A DNA stretch of 64,000 nucleotides from Blastococcus fimeti (GTDB taxonomy: Bacteria > Actinomycetota > Actinomycetes > Mycobacteriales > Geodermatophilaceae), in assembly GCA_900102115.1 (NCBI GenBank), contig FNAW01000002.1, positions 248,001 through 312,000 on the forward strand, given 5' to 3'. Below, piece by piece: positions 42,689 through 52,248 of this stretch (the stretch's first letter is position 1; each line of letters begins with the position of its first letter). The notes beneath the pieces were generated by a model that was not told the origin of the DNA, searched no databases, and saw only the letters and a list, made by a program, of their open reading frames with translations. Both the position numbers and the translations under genes were made by a program.

Positions 42689-43417
42689 TCAGGCCTTCCG
42701 GCGGAGCACCAGGACGAAGTTCACGCTCGCGAACTCGCGCAGCCCGGGAACGCGCGTGATCCACGCGGCCCACCACGGGTGGTAGCGGGGCTCCACCGAC
42801 ACCAGGTCGACCTCCCGGCAGGCACGGGCCCACCGCATCGCCGCACCCGCCGTGGTGGCGAAGAGTGACTCGCCGAACTTGTTCTTCGGCTCGGCACCGG
42901 TCCGGCGGATGAACCGGCGACGGGCCCGGTAGCCGCCCAGGTAGTGCCAGGGCGCCGTCTCGTGACCGCCCCACGGCCCGAGCCACGGGGGGAACGAGAG
43001 GTAGATGGTGCCCCCGGGTTTGGTCACACGCACCATCTCGTCGGCCATGCGCCACGGATGGCGCACGTGCTCCAGCACGTTGGACGAGTAGCAGACGTCG
43101 ACGGCGCCGGTGCGGATGGGCAGTTCCTCCCCGCTGGCGCGCAGCGTGCCCGGCTCCGGCTTCCCCCGTGCGGCCATCTCCCCGGCGTCCGGCTCCAGGC
43201 CTACGTAGGTCGCACCGGCACCGCGGAACGCGTCGGCGAAGTAGCCGGGGCCCCCTCCGACATCCAGCACCGTGGCTCCGCCGATGTCGACCCAGCGAGA
43301 CAGTTGCACGACCGAGTCGGCGGCGAGGACGCTGTAGAAACTGGCGGGGTCGGTCTGTTCGCGCCGGAAGGCCCGGAAGAGCCTGATCGACCGGGAGAGG
43401 GTGGCCGATCGGTTCAT
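42689..43417 (-). CDS. class I SAM methyltransferase, envelope locus
   Basis: 242-residue methyltransferase type 11. TVLDVGGGPGYFADAFRGAGATYVGLEPD are motifs I and II, VDVCYSSNVLEHVRHPWRMADEMVRVTKPGGTIYLSFPPW includes the motif around the active-site face, and a C-terminal cap (HYLGGYRARRRFIRRTGAEPKN) is Arg/aromatic-rich, suitable for a glycan or lipid-linked substrate. Its place divergent from the GT4 gene and near aftD matches the order of mycobacterial Rv0224c and Rv0225. Probable methylation of a wall or capsule sugar (inference). ATG 43417. Confidence 0.88.
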   Translation of the reverse strand: MNRSATLSRSIRLFRAFRREQTDPASFYSVLAADSVVQLSRWVDIGGATVLDVGGGPGYFADAFRGAGATYVGLEPDAGEMAARGKPEPGTLRASGEELPIRTGAVDVCYSSNVLEHVRHPWRMADEMVRVTKPGGTIYLSFPPWLGPWGGHETAPWHYLGGYRARRRFIRRTGAEPKNKFGESLFATTAGAAMRWARACREVDLVSVEPRYHPWWAAWITRVPGLREFASVNFVLVLRRKA

Positions 43418-43483
43418 CGCGCGACTACTCCAAAGGGTCGTTGAGTTCCGTGCGGCTCCAGGCCCCTGCCCGGGTGCATTAGT

Positions 43484-44764
43484 GTGCCGCGGGTGTTGCA
43501 GCGAACTACGGACATCGATGTTCTCTTCGTCAACTGGCGTGATGTCAGCCATCCGGAAGGCGGCGGCTCGGAACGCTACGTGCAGCGTATCGCGGAGGGT
43601 CTGGCCGCTTCCGGGCTCCGGGTCACGCTGTTCTGTGCCGCGCACGGTCGCGCCCCGGCGGAGGAGACCGTCAACGGCGTGCGCATCATCCGGCGCGGCG
43701 GACGACTGAGCATCTACCCGCGGGCGATGGCCTTCGTCCGCCGGCACAAGCCGCGCCTGGTCGTCGACATCCAGAACGGCATCCCGTTCTGCAGCACGCT
43801 GGTGACCCGCGCTCCGGTCACCAACGTCGTCTTCCACGTGCACAAGGAGCAGTGGCCGATCGTCTTCGGCCCGGTCGGAGGCCGCATCGGCTGGTGGCTC
43901 GAGTCGGTCGTGGCCCCGAAGGTCTACCGGCGGGTCCCCTACGTCACGATCTCGGACGCGACCGGCCGGGAGATGGCCGGGCTGGGCGTCGACGCCGAGC
44001 GCATCACCCTGGTCCCCGTCGGCACCGAGCCGATCGTGCGGGTCGCGACGCCGCGCTCGCCGTCCCCGCGGCTGATCACCCTGGGCCGACTGGTCCCGCA
44101 CAAGCAGGTCGAGCACTCGCTGGAGATCCTCGCCCGGCTCAGCGACCGCTGGCCCGACCTCACGCTCTCCGTCGTCGGCGAGGGCTGGTGGGAGGAGTCG
44201 CTGCGCGCCGAGGCCGAGCGCCTCGGCGTCGCCGACCGCGTGGAGTTCACCGGCTTCCTGGACGAGAAGGGGAAGCACGAGCAGCTCGCCGCCGCCTGGG
44301 TCTTCGTCTGCCCGTCGGTCAAGGAGGGCTGGGGCATGGTGGTCGTCGAGGCCGGCGGCCACGGCGTCCCCACGGTCGGCTACCACTCCTCCGGCGGTCT
44401 GCAGGAGTCCGTCGTGGACGGGGTCAGCGGCGTGCTCGTCGACGACCTCGACCAGATGACCGAGGCCGTCTCCCGCCTCCTCGCGGACGACGACGCCCGA
44501 CGGGCCATGGGCGTGGCCGCGCAGCGCCACGCGGCCACCTTCGAGTGGTCGGCCAGCGTCCGCGGGTTCGCCGGTGTCCTGGCGCGCTCGGTCCACGAGT
44601 CGCCCCGGGCGAAGGTGCGTGCGGGCGCCGCCGACCTGGTGGCCCAGCTCGAGCGCATCGCGGCCGGCACCGACGACGTCACCGTCGAGACGGCCGGCCG
44701 TCCCGAGGCCTTCGCGGTCGACATGACCCTCCCCCGGGAATCCGCCTCCTCAGGGGTGGCGTGA
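43484..44764 (+). CDS. GT4 family glycosyltransferase
   Basis: 426-residue GT-B glycosyltransferase. The acceptor domain begins DVLFVNWRDVSHPEGGGSERYVQRIAEGLAA with the glycine loop typical of GT4; the nucleotide-sugar domain has LVPVGTEP, LGRLVPHKQVEHSLEI and the E-x7-E motif in KEGWGMVVVEAGGHG. Retaining mechanism, cytosolic face, probably building a lipid-linked glycan for the neighbouring flippase. The start may be GTG 43484 or GTG 43493; TAGTGT at 43480-43485 lies seven bases before the latter, so a leaderless mRNA is possible. Divergent from the methyltransferase gene. Confidence 0.92.
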   Translation: MPRVLQRTTDIDVLFVNWRDVSHPEGGGSERYVQRIAEGLAASGLRVTLFCAAHGRAPAEETVNGVRIIRRGGRLSIYPRAMAFVRRHKPRLVVDIQNGIPFCSTLVTRAPVTNVVFHVHKEQWPIVFGPVGGRIGWWLESVVAPKVYRRVPYVTISDATGREMAGLGVDAERITLVPVGTEPIVRVATPRSPSPRLITLGRLVPHKQVEHSLEILARLSDRWPDLTLSVVGEGWWEESLRAEAERLGVADRVEFTGFLDEKGKHEQLAAAWVFVCPSVKEGWGMVVVEAGGHGVPTVGYHSSGGLQESVVDGVSGVLVDDLDQMTEAVSRLLADDDARRAMGVAAQRHAATFEWSASVRGFAGVLARSVHESPRAKVRAGAADLVAQLERIAAGTDDVTVETAGRPEAFAVDMTLPRESASSGVA

Positions 44765-44792
44765 GTCGGGGCGGGAACCCGGGCATCCGGCC

Positions 44793-46106
44793 GTGAGCGG
44801 TCCTCCGGGACCCTCGGTGCAGGATGCGGGGGTGACCGCCGCCGAGATCCCCGTGGTGCCGAGCCAGGCTCGCCGCCGACGGCAGGCGGCCGTGCCGGCC
44901 GCGCTCGTCTCCCTGGCACTGCTGGGCGTCAACGGGCTCGCCTACGTGCTGACCGTGGTGGCGGCCCGCGCCCTGGCCCCTGAAGCCTTCGGCGAGCTGG
45001 CCGCCCTCTTCGGGGTCATGTTCATCGGCGTCGTGCCGGCGGTCGCGCTGCAGACCACGGCCGCGCTGACCCTCGGTGCGAACCCCCACGACCGACCCGC
45101 CGTCATGGCCCGGCTGCACACCGCCACGTGGGTCGGCGCCGGCGCCGTAGCCGTCCTGGGGTTGGTCGCCGTCGGCCCGGCGGTGTCGCTGCTGCACCTG
45201 TCGGGGATCTCGTCGATGCTGTGGCTCATCGCCGTCCTCGTTCCCCACACGCTCATCGGCGGGTACGACGGCATGCTGCAGGGCAACCGCCGGTACGGCC
45301 GGTTGGCGCTGGTCAACACGACGTTCGGCCTGCTCAAGTCCGGCGGGGGCATCGCCGGCCTGATCATCGGCGGCACGCCCGAGGCCGCGCTCGTGGGGAT
45401 GGCACTGGGCTGCGCCTGCAGCGTCGTGGTGGGCTGGACGTTCTCGGGCCGACCGGGCTTCTCGCGCGGCATCCGCGTCCACGTGGTCTCCGCGGCGAAG
45501 GCCTCCGGCGCGCTCCTCGGCCTGGTGCTGCTGGTCAACCTCGACGTGCTGCTCGCCCGCCACCACCTGCCGGCAGAGCTGGCCGGGGAGTACGCGGTCG
45601 CCTCGATCTTCGCCAAGGTCGCCTTCTGGCTGCCGCAGGGCGTCAGCGTCGTCCTGCTGCCCCGCATGGCACACGCCGGGGCACGCCGGCGTCTGCTGCC
45701 GGTCGCCGCGGCCCTGGTCGCGGTGGTGGGCGCTTTGCTGACCGCTGCCACGGCGCTGCTCGGCCCGCGAGCCCTCCCGCTGGTGGGGGGCGCGGAGTAC
45801 GGGGATGCCCTGGGTGGGGCGACCTGGGTGTTCGCCCTGCTCGGGACGTTGTTCGCGCTGGCCCAGCTGCTGCTGTACTCCGGAATCGCGGCGTCCGACC
45901 GCATCGCGGCGGTCGCCGTCTGGTGCGCCGTCGTCCTGGAGGGGGTCGGTGTCGAGGTGCTCGCCGCTCGCCAGGGACTGACCGTGCTGACGGTGGCCAC
46001 GATCGCCGTCGTCGCCAGCGTGCTTCTGGTGGGCACCGGGTTGCTCCGGGTCTGGCGCGCCCACAGCGTGCTCGTGGACAACCGTCCGTTGCCCGGAACG
46101 GCCTAG
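44793..46106 (+). CDS. polysaccharide flippase-like membrane protein
   Basis: 437 residues with about 12-14 hydrophobic helices, of the MOP/Wzx polysaccharide-biosynthesis superfamily. VSLALLGVNGLAYVLTVVAARALAPEAFGELAALFGVMFIG is the usual first-hairpin pattern (helix, then L-x-P-x-x-F-G-x-L), and ASIFAKVAFWLPQGVSVVLLPRM is a mid-protein match. It would flip a lipid-linked oligosaccharide made by the adjacent GT4. The gap to the GT4 stop is 28 bases, so they are co-transcribed. GTG 44793 lacks a good ribosome site; a later GTG at about 44832 would remove an unstructured 13 residues. Confidence 0.85.
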   Translation: MSGPPGPSVQDAGVTAAEIPVVPSQARRRRQAAVPAALVSLALLGVNGLAYVLTVVAARALAPEAFGELAALFGVMFIGVVPAVALQTTAALTLGANPHDRPAVMARLHTATWVGAGAVAVLGLVAVGPAVSLLHLSGISSMLWLIAVLVPHTLIGGYDGMLQGNRRYGRLALVNTTFGLLKSGGGIAGLIIGGTPEAALVGMALGCACSVVVGWTFSGRPGFSRGIRVHVVSAAKASGALLGLVLLVNLDVLLARHHLPAELAGEYAVASIFAKVAFWLPQGVSVVLLPRMAHAGARRRLLPVAAALVAVVGALLTAATALLGPRALPLVGGAEYGDALGGATWVFALLGTLFALAQLLLYSGIAASDRIAAVAVWCAVVLEGVGVEVLAARQGLTVLTVATIAVVASVLLVGTGLLRVWRAHSVLVDNRPLPGTA

Positions 46107-46255
46107 ACCCGACCCCGTCCGTGTGGCGGTCAGCCGTATGGGCGAACCGAGGACTACTCGACCGGCTCCGGGGGCAGGACCAGCACAGTCGCCCGTCCGG
46201 TCGCACCGGACGGGCCACCTCCTGCAGCCGCGCCGAGACGAGAGGAGCGCCATCC

Positions 46256-46657
46256 ATGGCGTCCGTCATCCACTACACGATCGCGACCGAGGCCGAGAAG
46301 AGCCCGGACTTCCGCCGCGTCCTCTGGACCGGGGAGCACACCCAGCTGGTCATCATGACGATCCCCAAGGGCGGGGAGATCGGCGAGGAGGTCCACGAGG
46401 TGGACCAGATCCTCACCTTCGTCAGCGGCACCGGGAAGGCGATCATCTCCGGCTCGGAGAAGGCCGTGGCCCAGGGCGACCTGGTCGTCGTCCCCGCTGG
46501 CAAGAAGCACAACTTCCTCAACACCGGCGAGAACCCGCTGATCCTGTACACCGTCTACGGCCCGGCCGAGCACGCCGACGGTGCGGTGCACAAGACCAAG
46601 GAGGAGGCCGACGCGCTCGAGGAGGCCGGCAAGGACGAGCCGCCGACGTCCGACTGA
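46256..46657 (+). CDS. cupin domain protein
   Basis: 133-residue single-domain cupin. The two metal-binding motifs are partly kept: GGEIGEEVHEVDQILTFVSGTGKAII for motif 1 (HEVDQ supplies His/Glu-type ligands) and GDLVVVPAGKKHNFLNTGENPL for motif 2 (His). The C-terminus is acidic and Lys-rich, resembling mannose-6-phosphate-isomerase-like small cupins. Substrate unknown. ATG 46256 has AGGAG eight bases upstream. It stands alone between the flippase gene and a terminator shared with the stress-protein gene. Confidence 0.9.
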   Translation: MASVIHYTIATEAEKSPDFRRVLWTGEHTQLVIMTIPKGGEIGEEVHEVDQILTFVSGTGKAIISGSEKAVAQGDLVVVPAGKKHNFLNTGENPLILYTVYGPAEHADGAVHKTKEEADALEEAGKDEPPTSD

Positions 46658-46679
46658 GTCCGTCCCCGCAGCACGCCGA

Positions 46680-46707
46680 GGGGCCGCCGTCGTCCGACGG
46701 CGGCCCC
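46680..46707. terminator. strong bidirectional terminator
   Basis: A perfect 13-base stem GGGGCCGCCGTCG/CGACGGCGGCCCC with a 2-base loop lies between the converging cupin and universal-stress-protein genes. Confidence 0.8.
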
Positions 46708-46726
46708 GCGCGCGTGCGGGGGCGGG

Positions 46727-47653
46727 TCAGCCGGCCGAGGCGTGCCGGCCGCTCCCGTGCGGCTCGGGCACGACCATCACCGGGCACGGTCCCGACAGCA
46801 CGCAGTGCAGCGCCACCGAGCCCATGAGCAACCCTCGGACGGCGCCCTGCCCGTGCCCGCCGACCACCAGCAGCGCGGCGTCCCACGCCGCCTCCACCAG
46901 CACGTTCCCCGCCGGTCCCTCGAGGCTCTCCACCCGCACCGGCAGCCCGTCCGGGAGCCGGGCGCCCGCCACCTGCTGCTCCGCCGCGGCCTGCACCTCC
47001 TCGGCGAGCTGCTCCGGCGGAGGCAGCACCACCGCGTAGGCGTCACTCCAGTAGCTGGCCGCGGAGTACGCCGCGACGGCCACGAGTTCGGCGCCGAGCT
47101 GCTGCGCCTCGGTCGCCGCGCGCTCGAGGGCGGCGCTCGACGCGGCGGACCCGTCCAGCCCGACGACGACGCGCGGCGGGGCGTCCCCCGCAGGGGCGTC
47201 CGGACGCGGGTGGACGACGACGACCGGTGTCCGGGTGTGGGTGACGCAGCTCAGCGCGACCGAGCCGAGCACCAGGCTCTTCACCGCGCCGCGCCCCCGG
47301 CTGCCGATCACGAGCCGGCCGGCGTCCTCGGAGGCCGCGAGCAGCATGGGTGCCGGTGGTCCGGCGACCGCCAGGACCTGCACCGGGACATCCGGCTGCC
47401 CGGCCTCGGCCCGCACCTCCTCGACGAGTGCGCGCGCCCGCTCCAGGGTGTCGGCGCGCACCGCCTCCAGCTGGTTCTCGTCGAGCAGGAGCGGATCGGC
47501 CAGGTACACCTGGACGGGAAAGCTGCTGACGACCTCCAGCGCCGCCCCGCGCCGGGCGGCGTCGGTCAGGGCCCAGGCGAGCGCGGTGCGGGCGCCGGGT
47601 GATCCGTCCACGCCGACGACCGTCCGGGCCGCGTGTCCCTGCTCGTCGGTCAC
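46727..47653 (-). CDS. tandem-domain universal stress protein
   Basis: 308 residues, two UspA domains. Domain 1: TVVGVDGSPGARTALAWAL to GSRGRGAVKSLVLGSVALSCVTHTRTPVVVV. Domain 2: VVVGLDGSAASSAALERA to GGHGQGAVRGLLMGSVALHCVLSGPCPVMVV. Both keep the G-x2-G-x9-G-S ATP-binding signature. GTG 47653 is chosen for AGGAG five bases upstream. It follows acetate kinase by 72 bases on the same strand, so phosphoketolase, acetate kinase and this protein probably share a transcript. In mycobacteria such tandem Usps belong to the hypoxia regulon; a similar role here is inference. Confidence 0.92.
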   Translation of the reverse strand: MTDEQGHAARTVVGVDGSPGARTALAWALTDAARRGAALEVVSSFPVQVYLADPLLLDENQLEAVRADTLERARALVEEVRAEAGQPDVPVQVLAVAGPPAPMLLAASEDAGRLVIGSRGRGAVKSLVLGSVALSCVTHTRTPVVVVHPRPDAPAGDAPPRVVVGLDGSAASSAALERAATEAQQLGAELVAVAAYSAASYWSDAYAVVLPPPEQLAEEVQAAAEQQVAGARLPDGLPVRVESLEGPAGNVLVEAAWDAALLVVGGHGQGAVRGLLMGSVALHCVLSGPCPVMVVPEPHGSGRHASAG

Positions 47654-47725
47654 GGCTGCTCCTGTCGTCGGTGCCCCCGTTCGGTCCGAGGTTGCCGGGA
47701 GCACGCCGCCGGCGCAAGGGCCTGC

Positions 47726-48823
47726 TCAGCGGCCCAGCAGCTCGCGCACCTGCCGCTGGATCTCCAGGTCCTCCCGGGAGGTGACCACCACGGTGCGGGC
47801 GGCCGCGCCCTCGGCGGACACGTCGGCGTCCCCGCGGACCCCGTCGTTGCGCGCCGGGTCGACGGCCAGGCCGAGGTGACCCAGCGCCGCGCCGACCGCT
47901 GCCCGGACGGGTGCGGCGTGCTCCCCCACGCCCCCGGTCATCACCAGCAGGTCCAGCCCGCCGGTCGACGCCGTCATCGCCGCGATCTCCCGGGTGAGCC
48001 GGTGCAGGTACACGTCGGCGGCCAGCGCGCAGTCGGCGTCGCCGTCGTCGCGGCCGGCCAGCACCTCGCGCAGGTCCCCGGAGGTGCCCGAGAGCCCTTT
48101 GAGCCCGGCGTGGTGCTCCAGCACGTCGGCCAGCTCGGCGGGCGGCACGTGCCCGTGCTCCAGCAGCCAGAGCAGCAGGCCGGGGTCCAGCGTGCCCGGC
48201 CGGGTGTTCATGACCAGCCCGGCCAGCGGCGTGAACCCCATCGTGGTGTCCACCGAAATCCCGTCCCGCACCGCGGCCAGCGAGGCGCCGGCCCCGAGGT
48301 GGCAGGTGACGATCCGCAGCTCCTCCACCGGCCGGCCGACCAGCTCCGCGGCCCGCCGGGCGGCCCAGGCGTGCGAGAGGCCGTGGAACCCGTACCGGCG
48401 CAGGTCCCAGCGCCGGTTCCACTCCCGCGGGACGGCGTAGGTCGCGGCGGCCGGCGGCAGCGTGACGTGGAACGTGGTGTCGAAGCAGGCGACCGCCGGC
48501 ACGCCGGGCAGCAGGGCGCCCGCCGCGGCGATGCCGGCCAGGGCCCGCGGGTTGTGCAGCGGCGCGAGGTGGCTGATCGACCAGAGGGAGGAGACGACCA
48601 GCTCGTCGACCACCACGGGGCCGGTGTACCGGGGCCCGCCGTGCACCACCCGGTGCCCCACGGCGTCGACCGGCCCGACGCCGGCCAGGAACTCCTCCAG
48701 CGGCGCGAGGTGCCGGTCGCCGTCCCACCGCTGCACCGTGGTGGCGGCGACGACGTCCTCGCTCCCGTCCAGGACCGCCAGCTTGAGGCTGCTGGAGCCG
48801 GCGTTGACGACGAGCAGCCTCAC
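47726..48823 (-). CDS. ackA: acetate kinase
   Basis: 365-residue acetate kinase, somewhat shorter than the usual 395-400. It converts acetyl phosphate and ADP to acetate and [21 protein letters not shown] (phosphate 1), [48 protein letters not shown] and [40 protein letters not shown] carry substrate and catalytic residues; [14 protein letters not shown] completes the site. GTG 48823 overlaps the phosphoketolase stop by 4 bases, so acetyl phosphate made by phosphoketolase is passed to this enzyme. Confidence 0.95.
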   Translation of the reverse strand: MRLLVVNAGSSSLKLAVLDGSEDVVAATTVQRWDGDRHLAPLEEFLAGVGPVDAVGHRVVHGGPRYTGPVVVDELVVSSLWSISHLAPLHNPRALAGIAAAGALLPGVPAVACFDTTFHVTLPPAAATYAVPREWNRRWDLRRYGFHGLSHAWAARRAAELVGRPVEELRIVTCHLGAGASLAAVRDGISVDTTMGFTPLAGLVMNTRPGTLDPGLLLWLLEHGHVPPAELADVLEHHAGLKGLSGTSGDLREVLAGRDDGDADCALAADVYLHRLTREIAAMTASTGGLDLLVMTGGVGEHAAPVRAAVGAALGHLGLAVDPARNDGVRGDADVSAEGAAARTVVVTSREDLEIQRQVRELLGR

Positions 48824-51252
48824 GACTCCGGCTCCCGCAGCGGATCGCCACCGACGGTGACCGGCCCGGCCGCCGCGGACCACTGCCAGTCGCGGATCTC
48901 AGGCAGGTCGATGCCGTGCGTGCGCACGTACTGCCGGTGCTCGATCAGCCTGCCGACCAGCGCCTCGCGGGCGTGCGCGGCGGTGTCCCCCAGCCGCGGG
49001 ATGCGGTCGATCGCGGAGATCGCGAGGTTGAAGCGGTCGATCCGGTTCATCACGCAGATGTCGAAGGGCGTCGTCGTCGTGCCCTCCTCGACGTAGCCGC
49101 GGACGTGCACGTTGGCGTGGTTGGTCCGCCGGTAGGTCAGCCGGTGGATCAGCCACGGATAGCCGTGGTAGGCGAAGATCACCGGCTTGTCGGTCGTGAA
49201 CAGCGCGTCGAAGGCCGCGCCGGTCAGACCGTGCGGGTGCTCGGTCTCGTCCTGCAACCGCATCAGGTCGACCACGTTGACCACCCGCACCCGGAGGTCG
49301 GGGAACCAGCCGCGCAGGAGCTCGACCGCGGCCAGCGTCTCCATGGTCGGGACGTCGCCGGCGCAGGCCATGACCACGTCCGGCTCCTCGCCGGCGTCGC
49401 TGCTGGCCCAGTCCCAGATGCCGATGCCCTTGGTGGCGTGCACGACCGCGGCGTCGGCGTCGAGGTACTGCAGCGCCGGCTGCTTGCCCGCGACGATCAC
49501 GTTGACGTACTGCCGGCTGCGCAGGCAGTGGTCGGCGACCGAGAGCAGGGTGTTGGCGTCCGGCGGGAGGTAGACCCGGATGACGTCGGCCTTCTTGTTC
49601 ACCACGTGGTCGACGAACCCCGGGTCCTGGTGGGAGAAGCCGTTGTGGTCCTGCCGCCACACGTGCGAGGTGAGCAGGTAGTTCAGCGAGGCGATCGGCC
49701 GCCGCCACGGGATGCCGTTGGTCGTCTTCAGCCACTTGGCGTGCTGGTTGAACATGGAGTCGACCAGGTGGATGAACGCCTCGTAGCAGGAGAAGAAGCC
49801 GTGCCGGCCGGTGAGCAGGTAGCCCTCGAGCCAGCCCTGGCAGGTGTGCTCGGACAGGATCTCCATGACCCGGCCGCCGGGCGCGAGGTGGTCGTCCCCG
49901 GGCAGCCGCTCGGCCATCCAGGCGCGGTCGGTGGCCTCGAGGACGGCGCCGAGCCGGTTGGAGTTGTTCTCGTCGGGGGCGAAGACGCGGAAGGTGGTCA
50001 TGTTGGCCCGCATGACGTCGCGGAGGAACTCCCCCAGCACCCGCGTGGACTCCACCGCGCCCGTGCCGGGCTTGGTCACCTCGACGGCGTGGTCCCGGAA
50101 GTCCGGGAGCCGCAGGGGGACGAGCAGCTCGCCTCCGTTGGCGTGCGGGTTGGCGCTCATCCGGCGGGGGCCGGCCGGGTGCAGGTCGCGCACCGCGGGC
50201 ACCGGGGCGCCGTCGGCGTCGAACAGCTCCTCGGGCCGGTAGCTGCGCAGCCACTCCTCGAGCACGGCCCGGTGGCCGTCGTCGTCGCGGGCGTTCGTGA
50301 AGGGCACCTGGTGCGCCCGCCACGTGCCCTCGACCTGCAGGCCGTCGACGACGTCGGGGCCGGTCCAGCCCTTTGGCGAGGCGAGCACGATCATCGGCCA
50401 GCGCGGCCGCTCCGTGACGCCGTCCTCGCGGGCCCGGCGCTGGATGGCGGCGATCTCGTCCAGGCACTGGTCCAGCGTCGCGGCGAACTGCTGGTGCATG
50501 GTCGCCGGGTCGTCGCCCTCGACCAGGTACGGCGTGTGGCCGTAGCCGCGCATCAGCTCGAGCAGTTCCGCCCGCGGGATCCGGGCGAGCAGCGTCGGGT
50601 TGGCGATCTTGTAGCCGTTGAGGTGCAGGATCGGCAGCACGGCGCCGTCGGTGACCGGGTCGGCGAACTTGTTGGCGTGCCAGCTCGCCGCCAGCGGACC
50701 GGTCTCGGCCTCGCCGTCGCCGATGACCGCCGCGACGACGAGTCCGGGGTTGTCGAAGGCCGCGCCGTAGGCGTGCGACAGGGCGTAGCCGAGTTCCCCG
50801 CCCTCGTGGATCGAGCCCGGCGTCTCCGGTGCCACGTGGCTGGGGATGCCGCCCGGGAAGGAGAACTGGGTGAACAGCCGGCGCATGCCCTCGGCGTCCT
50901 GGGAGATCTCCGGGTAGACCTCGCTGTAGGTGCCCTCCAACCAGGCGGCCGCGACCGGCCCCGGCCCGCCGTGCCCCGGGCCCATCACGTAGATCGTGTC
51001 CAGGTCCCGCGCCCGGATCGCGCGGTTGAGGTGCGCGTAGAGGAAGTTGAGGCCGGGGGTCGTCCCCCAGTGGCCCAGCAGCCGCGGCTTGATGTGCTCG
51101 GGCAGCAGCGGCTCGCGCAGCAGCGGGTTGCCCATGAGGTAGATCTGGCCCACGGACAGGTAGTTGGCGGCTCGCCACCAGGCGTCGAGCGAGGCGAGTT
51201 CGGCATCGCCCAGGGGGGCGGCGTCGACATGGGCATCCACGAGGGGATCCAT
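48820..51252 (-). CDS. xfp: phosphoketolase (xylulose-5-P/fructose-6-P)
   Basis: 810-residue thiamine-diphosphate enzyme that splits xylulose-5-phosphate (and often fructose-6-phosphate) to acetyl phosphate plus an aldose phosphate. [61 protein letters not shown], the TPP motif [40 protein letters not shown] and [21 protein letters not shown] are intact. ATG 51252 gives normal length. Coupled to ackA by a 4-base overlap and divergent from a Usp gene with 117 bases between. The pair yields ATP and acetate without oxygen or glycolysis. Confidence 0.97.
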   Translation of the reverse strand: MDPLVDAHVDAAPLGDAELASLDAWWRAANYLSVGQIYLMGNPLLREPLLPEHIKPRLLGHWGTTPGLNFLYAHLNRAIRARDLDTIYVMGPGHGGPGPVAAAWLEGTYSEVYPEISQDAEGMRRLFTQFSFPGGIPSHVAPETPGSIHEGGELGYALSHAYGAAFDNPGLVVAAVIGDGEAETGPLAASWHANKFADPVTDGAVLPILHLNGYKIANPTLLARIPRAELLELMRGYGHTPYLVEGDDPATMHQQFAATLDQCLDEIAAIQRRAREDGVTERPRWPMIVLASPKGWTGPDVVDGLQVEGTWRAHQVPFTNARDDDGHRAVLEEWLRSYRPEELFDADGAPVPAVRDLHPAGPRRMSANPHANGGELLVPLRLPDFRDHAVEVTKPGTGAVESTRVLGEFLRDVMRANMTTFRVFAPDENNSNRLGAVLEATDRAWMAERLPGDDHLAPGGRVMEILSEHTCQGWLEGYLLTGRHGFFSCYEAFIHLVDSMFNQHAKWLKTTNGIPWRRPIASLNYLLTSHVWRQDHNGFSHQDPGFVDHVVNKKADVIRVYLPPDANTLLSVADHCLRSRQYVNVIVAGKQPALQYLDADAAVVHATKGIGIWDWASSDAGEEPDVVMACAGDVPTMETLAAVELLRGWFPDLRVRVVNVVDLMRLQDETEHPHGLTGAAFDALFTTDKPVIFAYHGYPWLIHRLTYRRTNHANVHVRGYVEEGTTTTPFDICVMNRIDRFNLAISAIDRIPRLGDTAAHAREALVGRLIEHRQYVRTHGIDLPEIRDWQWSAAAGPVTVGGDPLREPES

Positions 51253-51369
51253 CGGGCGATCCCATCGGACGGACGCCCGATGAGCAAGCCCGGGGCCGGC
51301 GGCGGCCCCCGCTAGCCTGGCGCCAGCCGGACGACCCCGACCGCACCGGACGGTGCAGGAGAGCGCCCC

Positions 51370-52248
51370 ATGACCGCCGCCGCACCGCTGCCCGTCGTCG
51401 CGGGCGTCGACGGCTCGGACGTGTCGGTGCGGGCGGCCCGCTTCGCCGCGGAGACCGCCCTCCGGCGGGGGGCCCCGCTGCGGCTGGTGCACGCCTCGCT
51501 GGACGTCGCCGATCTGCTGGGCACGCGGGCCGACCGCGTCCTGGAGTCGGTGGCGGCCTCCCTCCGTGCCGCCTGCTCCCCCGTGCGGATCGAGTGGGTG
51601 GTCGAGCAGGGCGATCCGGTCGACGTGCTCCGCTCGGCGTCGGCCGGCGCACAGCTCGTGGTGGTCGGCGGTCAGGGCGCCGGCGGGACGAACGCGCCGC
51701 GCGTGGGCGCCACGGCCGCCACGCTCACCCGGTCCGCGCGGTCGCCGGTCATCGTGCTGCCCGACAACACGACGTCCATCGTCGTCCGGGGCCGGCGCTC
51801 GGTGGTGGTGGGCGTGGACGGCAGCACGCACGGCGACGCCGTCCTGGAGTTCGCCTTCGCCGAGGCGGCCACCCGCCACACCGACCTCGTCGCGGTGCAC
51901 ACCTGGCGTACGGTCTCCCCCGCCCGGTTCGAGTCCGACGGGCCGCTGATCGACTGGGCCGCGGTCCGTGCCGACGAGGAGAAGCTGCTCACCGACCGGC
52001 TGCACGGCTGGCAGGAGAGCCGGCCCGACGTCGTCGTGCGCGAGGTGATCGCCCGCGGCCACGCCGCCCGCAGCCTGCTGGCCGCGGGGCTGACGGCGGA
52101 GCTGCTGGTCATCGGGCAGCGCCGGCGCGGCCCGTGGGGCACGCTGCGTTCAACGACCCGCTCCGTCCTGCGCCAGGCGACCGGCCCCATCGCGGTGGTG
52201 CCGATCACGGCAGGCGGACACCCCTCGACCGACGGAGCCGCCCGATGA
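51370..52248 (+). CDS. tandem-domain universal stress protein, divergent from xfp
   Basis: 292 residues, two Usp domains. Domain 1 ([20 protein letters not shown]) ends with [33 protein letters not shown], where the ATP signature is degenerate; domain 2 ([19 protein letters not shown]) ends [31 protein letters not shown], close to G-x2-G-x9-S-T. So ATP binding may be altered compared with the other two Usps here. AGGAG lies upstream of ATG 51370; a TAGCCT element at 51313-51318 may be the -10. It overlaps the dehydrogenase gene by 4 bases. Confidence 0.9.
   Translation: MTAAAPLPVVAGVDGSDVSVRAARFAAETALRRGAPLRLVHASLDVADLLGTRADRVLESVAASLRAACSPVRIEWVVEQGDPVDVLRSASAGAQLVVVGGQGAGGTNAPRVGATAATLTRSARSPVIVLPDNTTSIVVRGRRSVVVGVDGSTHGDAVLEFAFAEAATRHTDLVAVHTWRTVSPARFESDGPLIDWAAVRADEEKLLTDRLHGWQESRPDVVVREVIARGHAARSLLAAGLTAELLVIGQRRRGPWGTLRSTTRSVLRQATGPIAVVPITAGGHPSTDGAAR

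Noticed and set aside
46106..46255. Possible small gene between flippase and cupin genes
   Set aside because: No frame with start, ribosome site and protein-like composition; only the cupin leader with its AGGAG is convincing.
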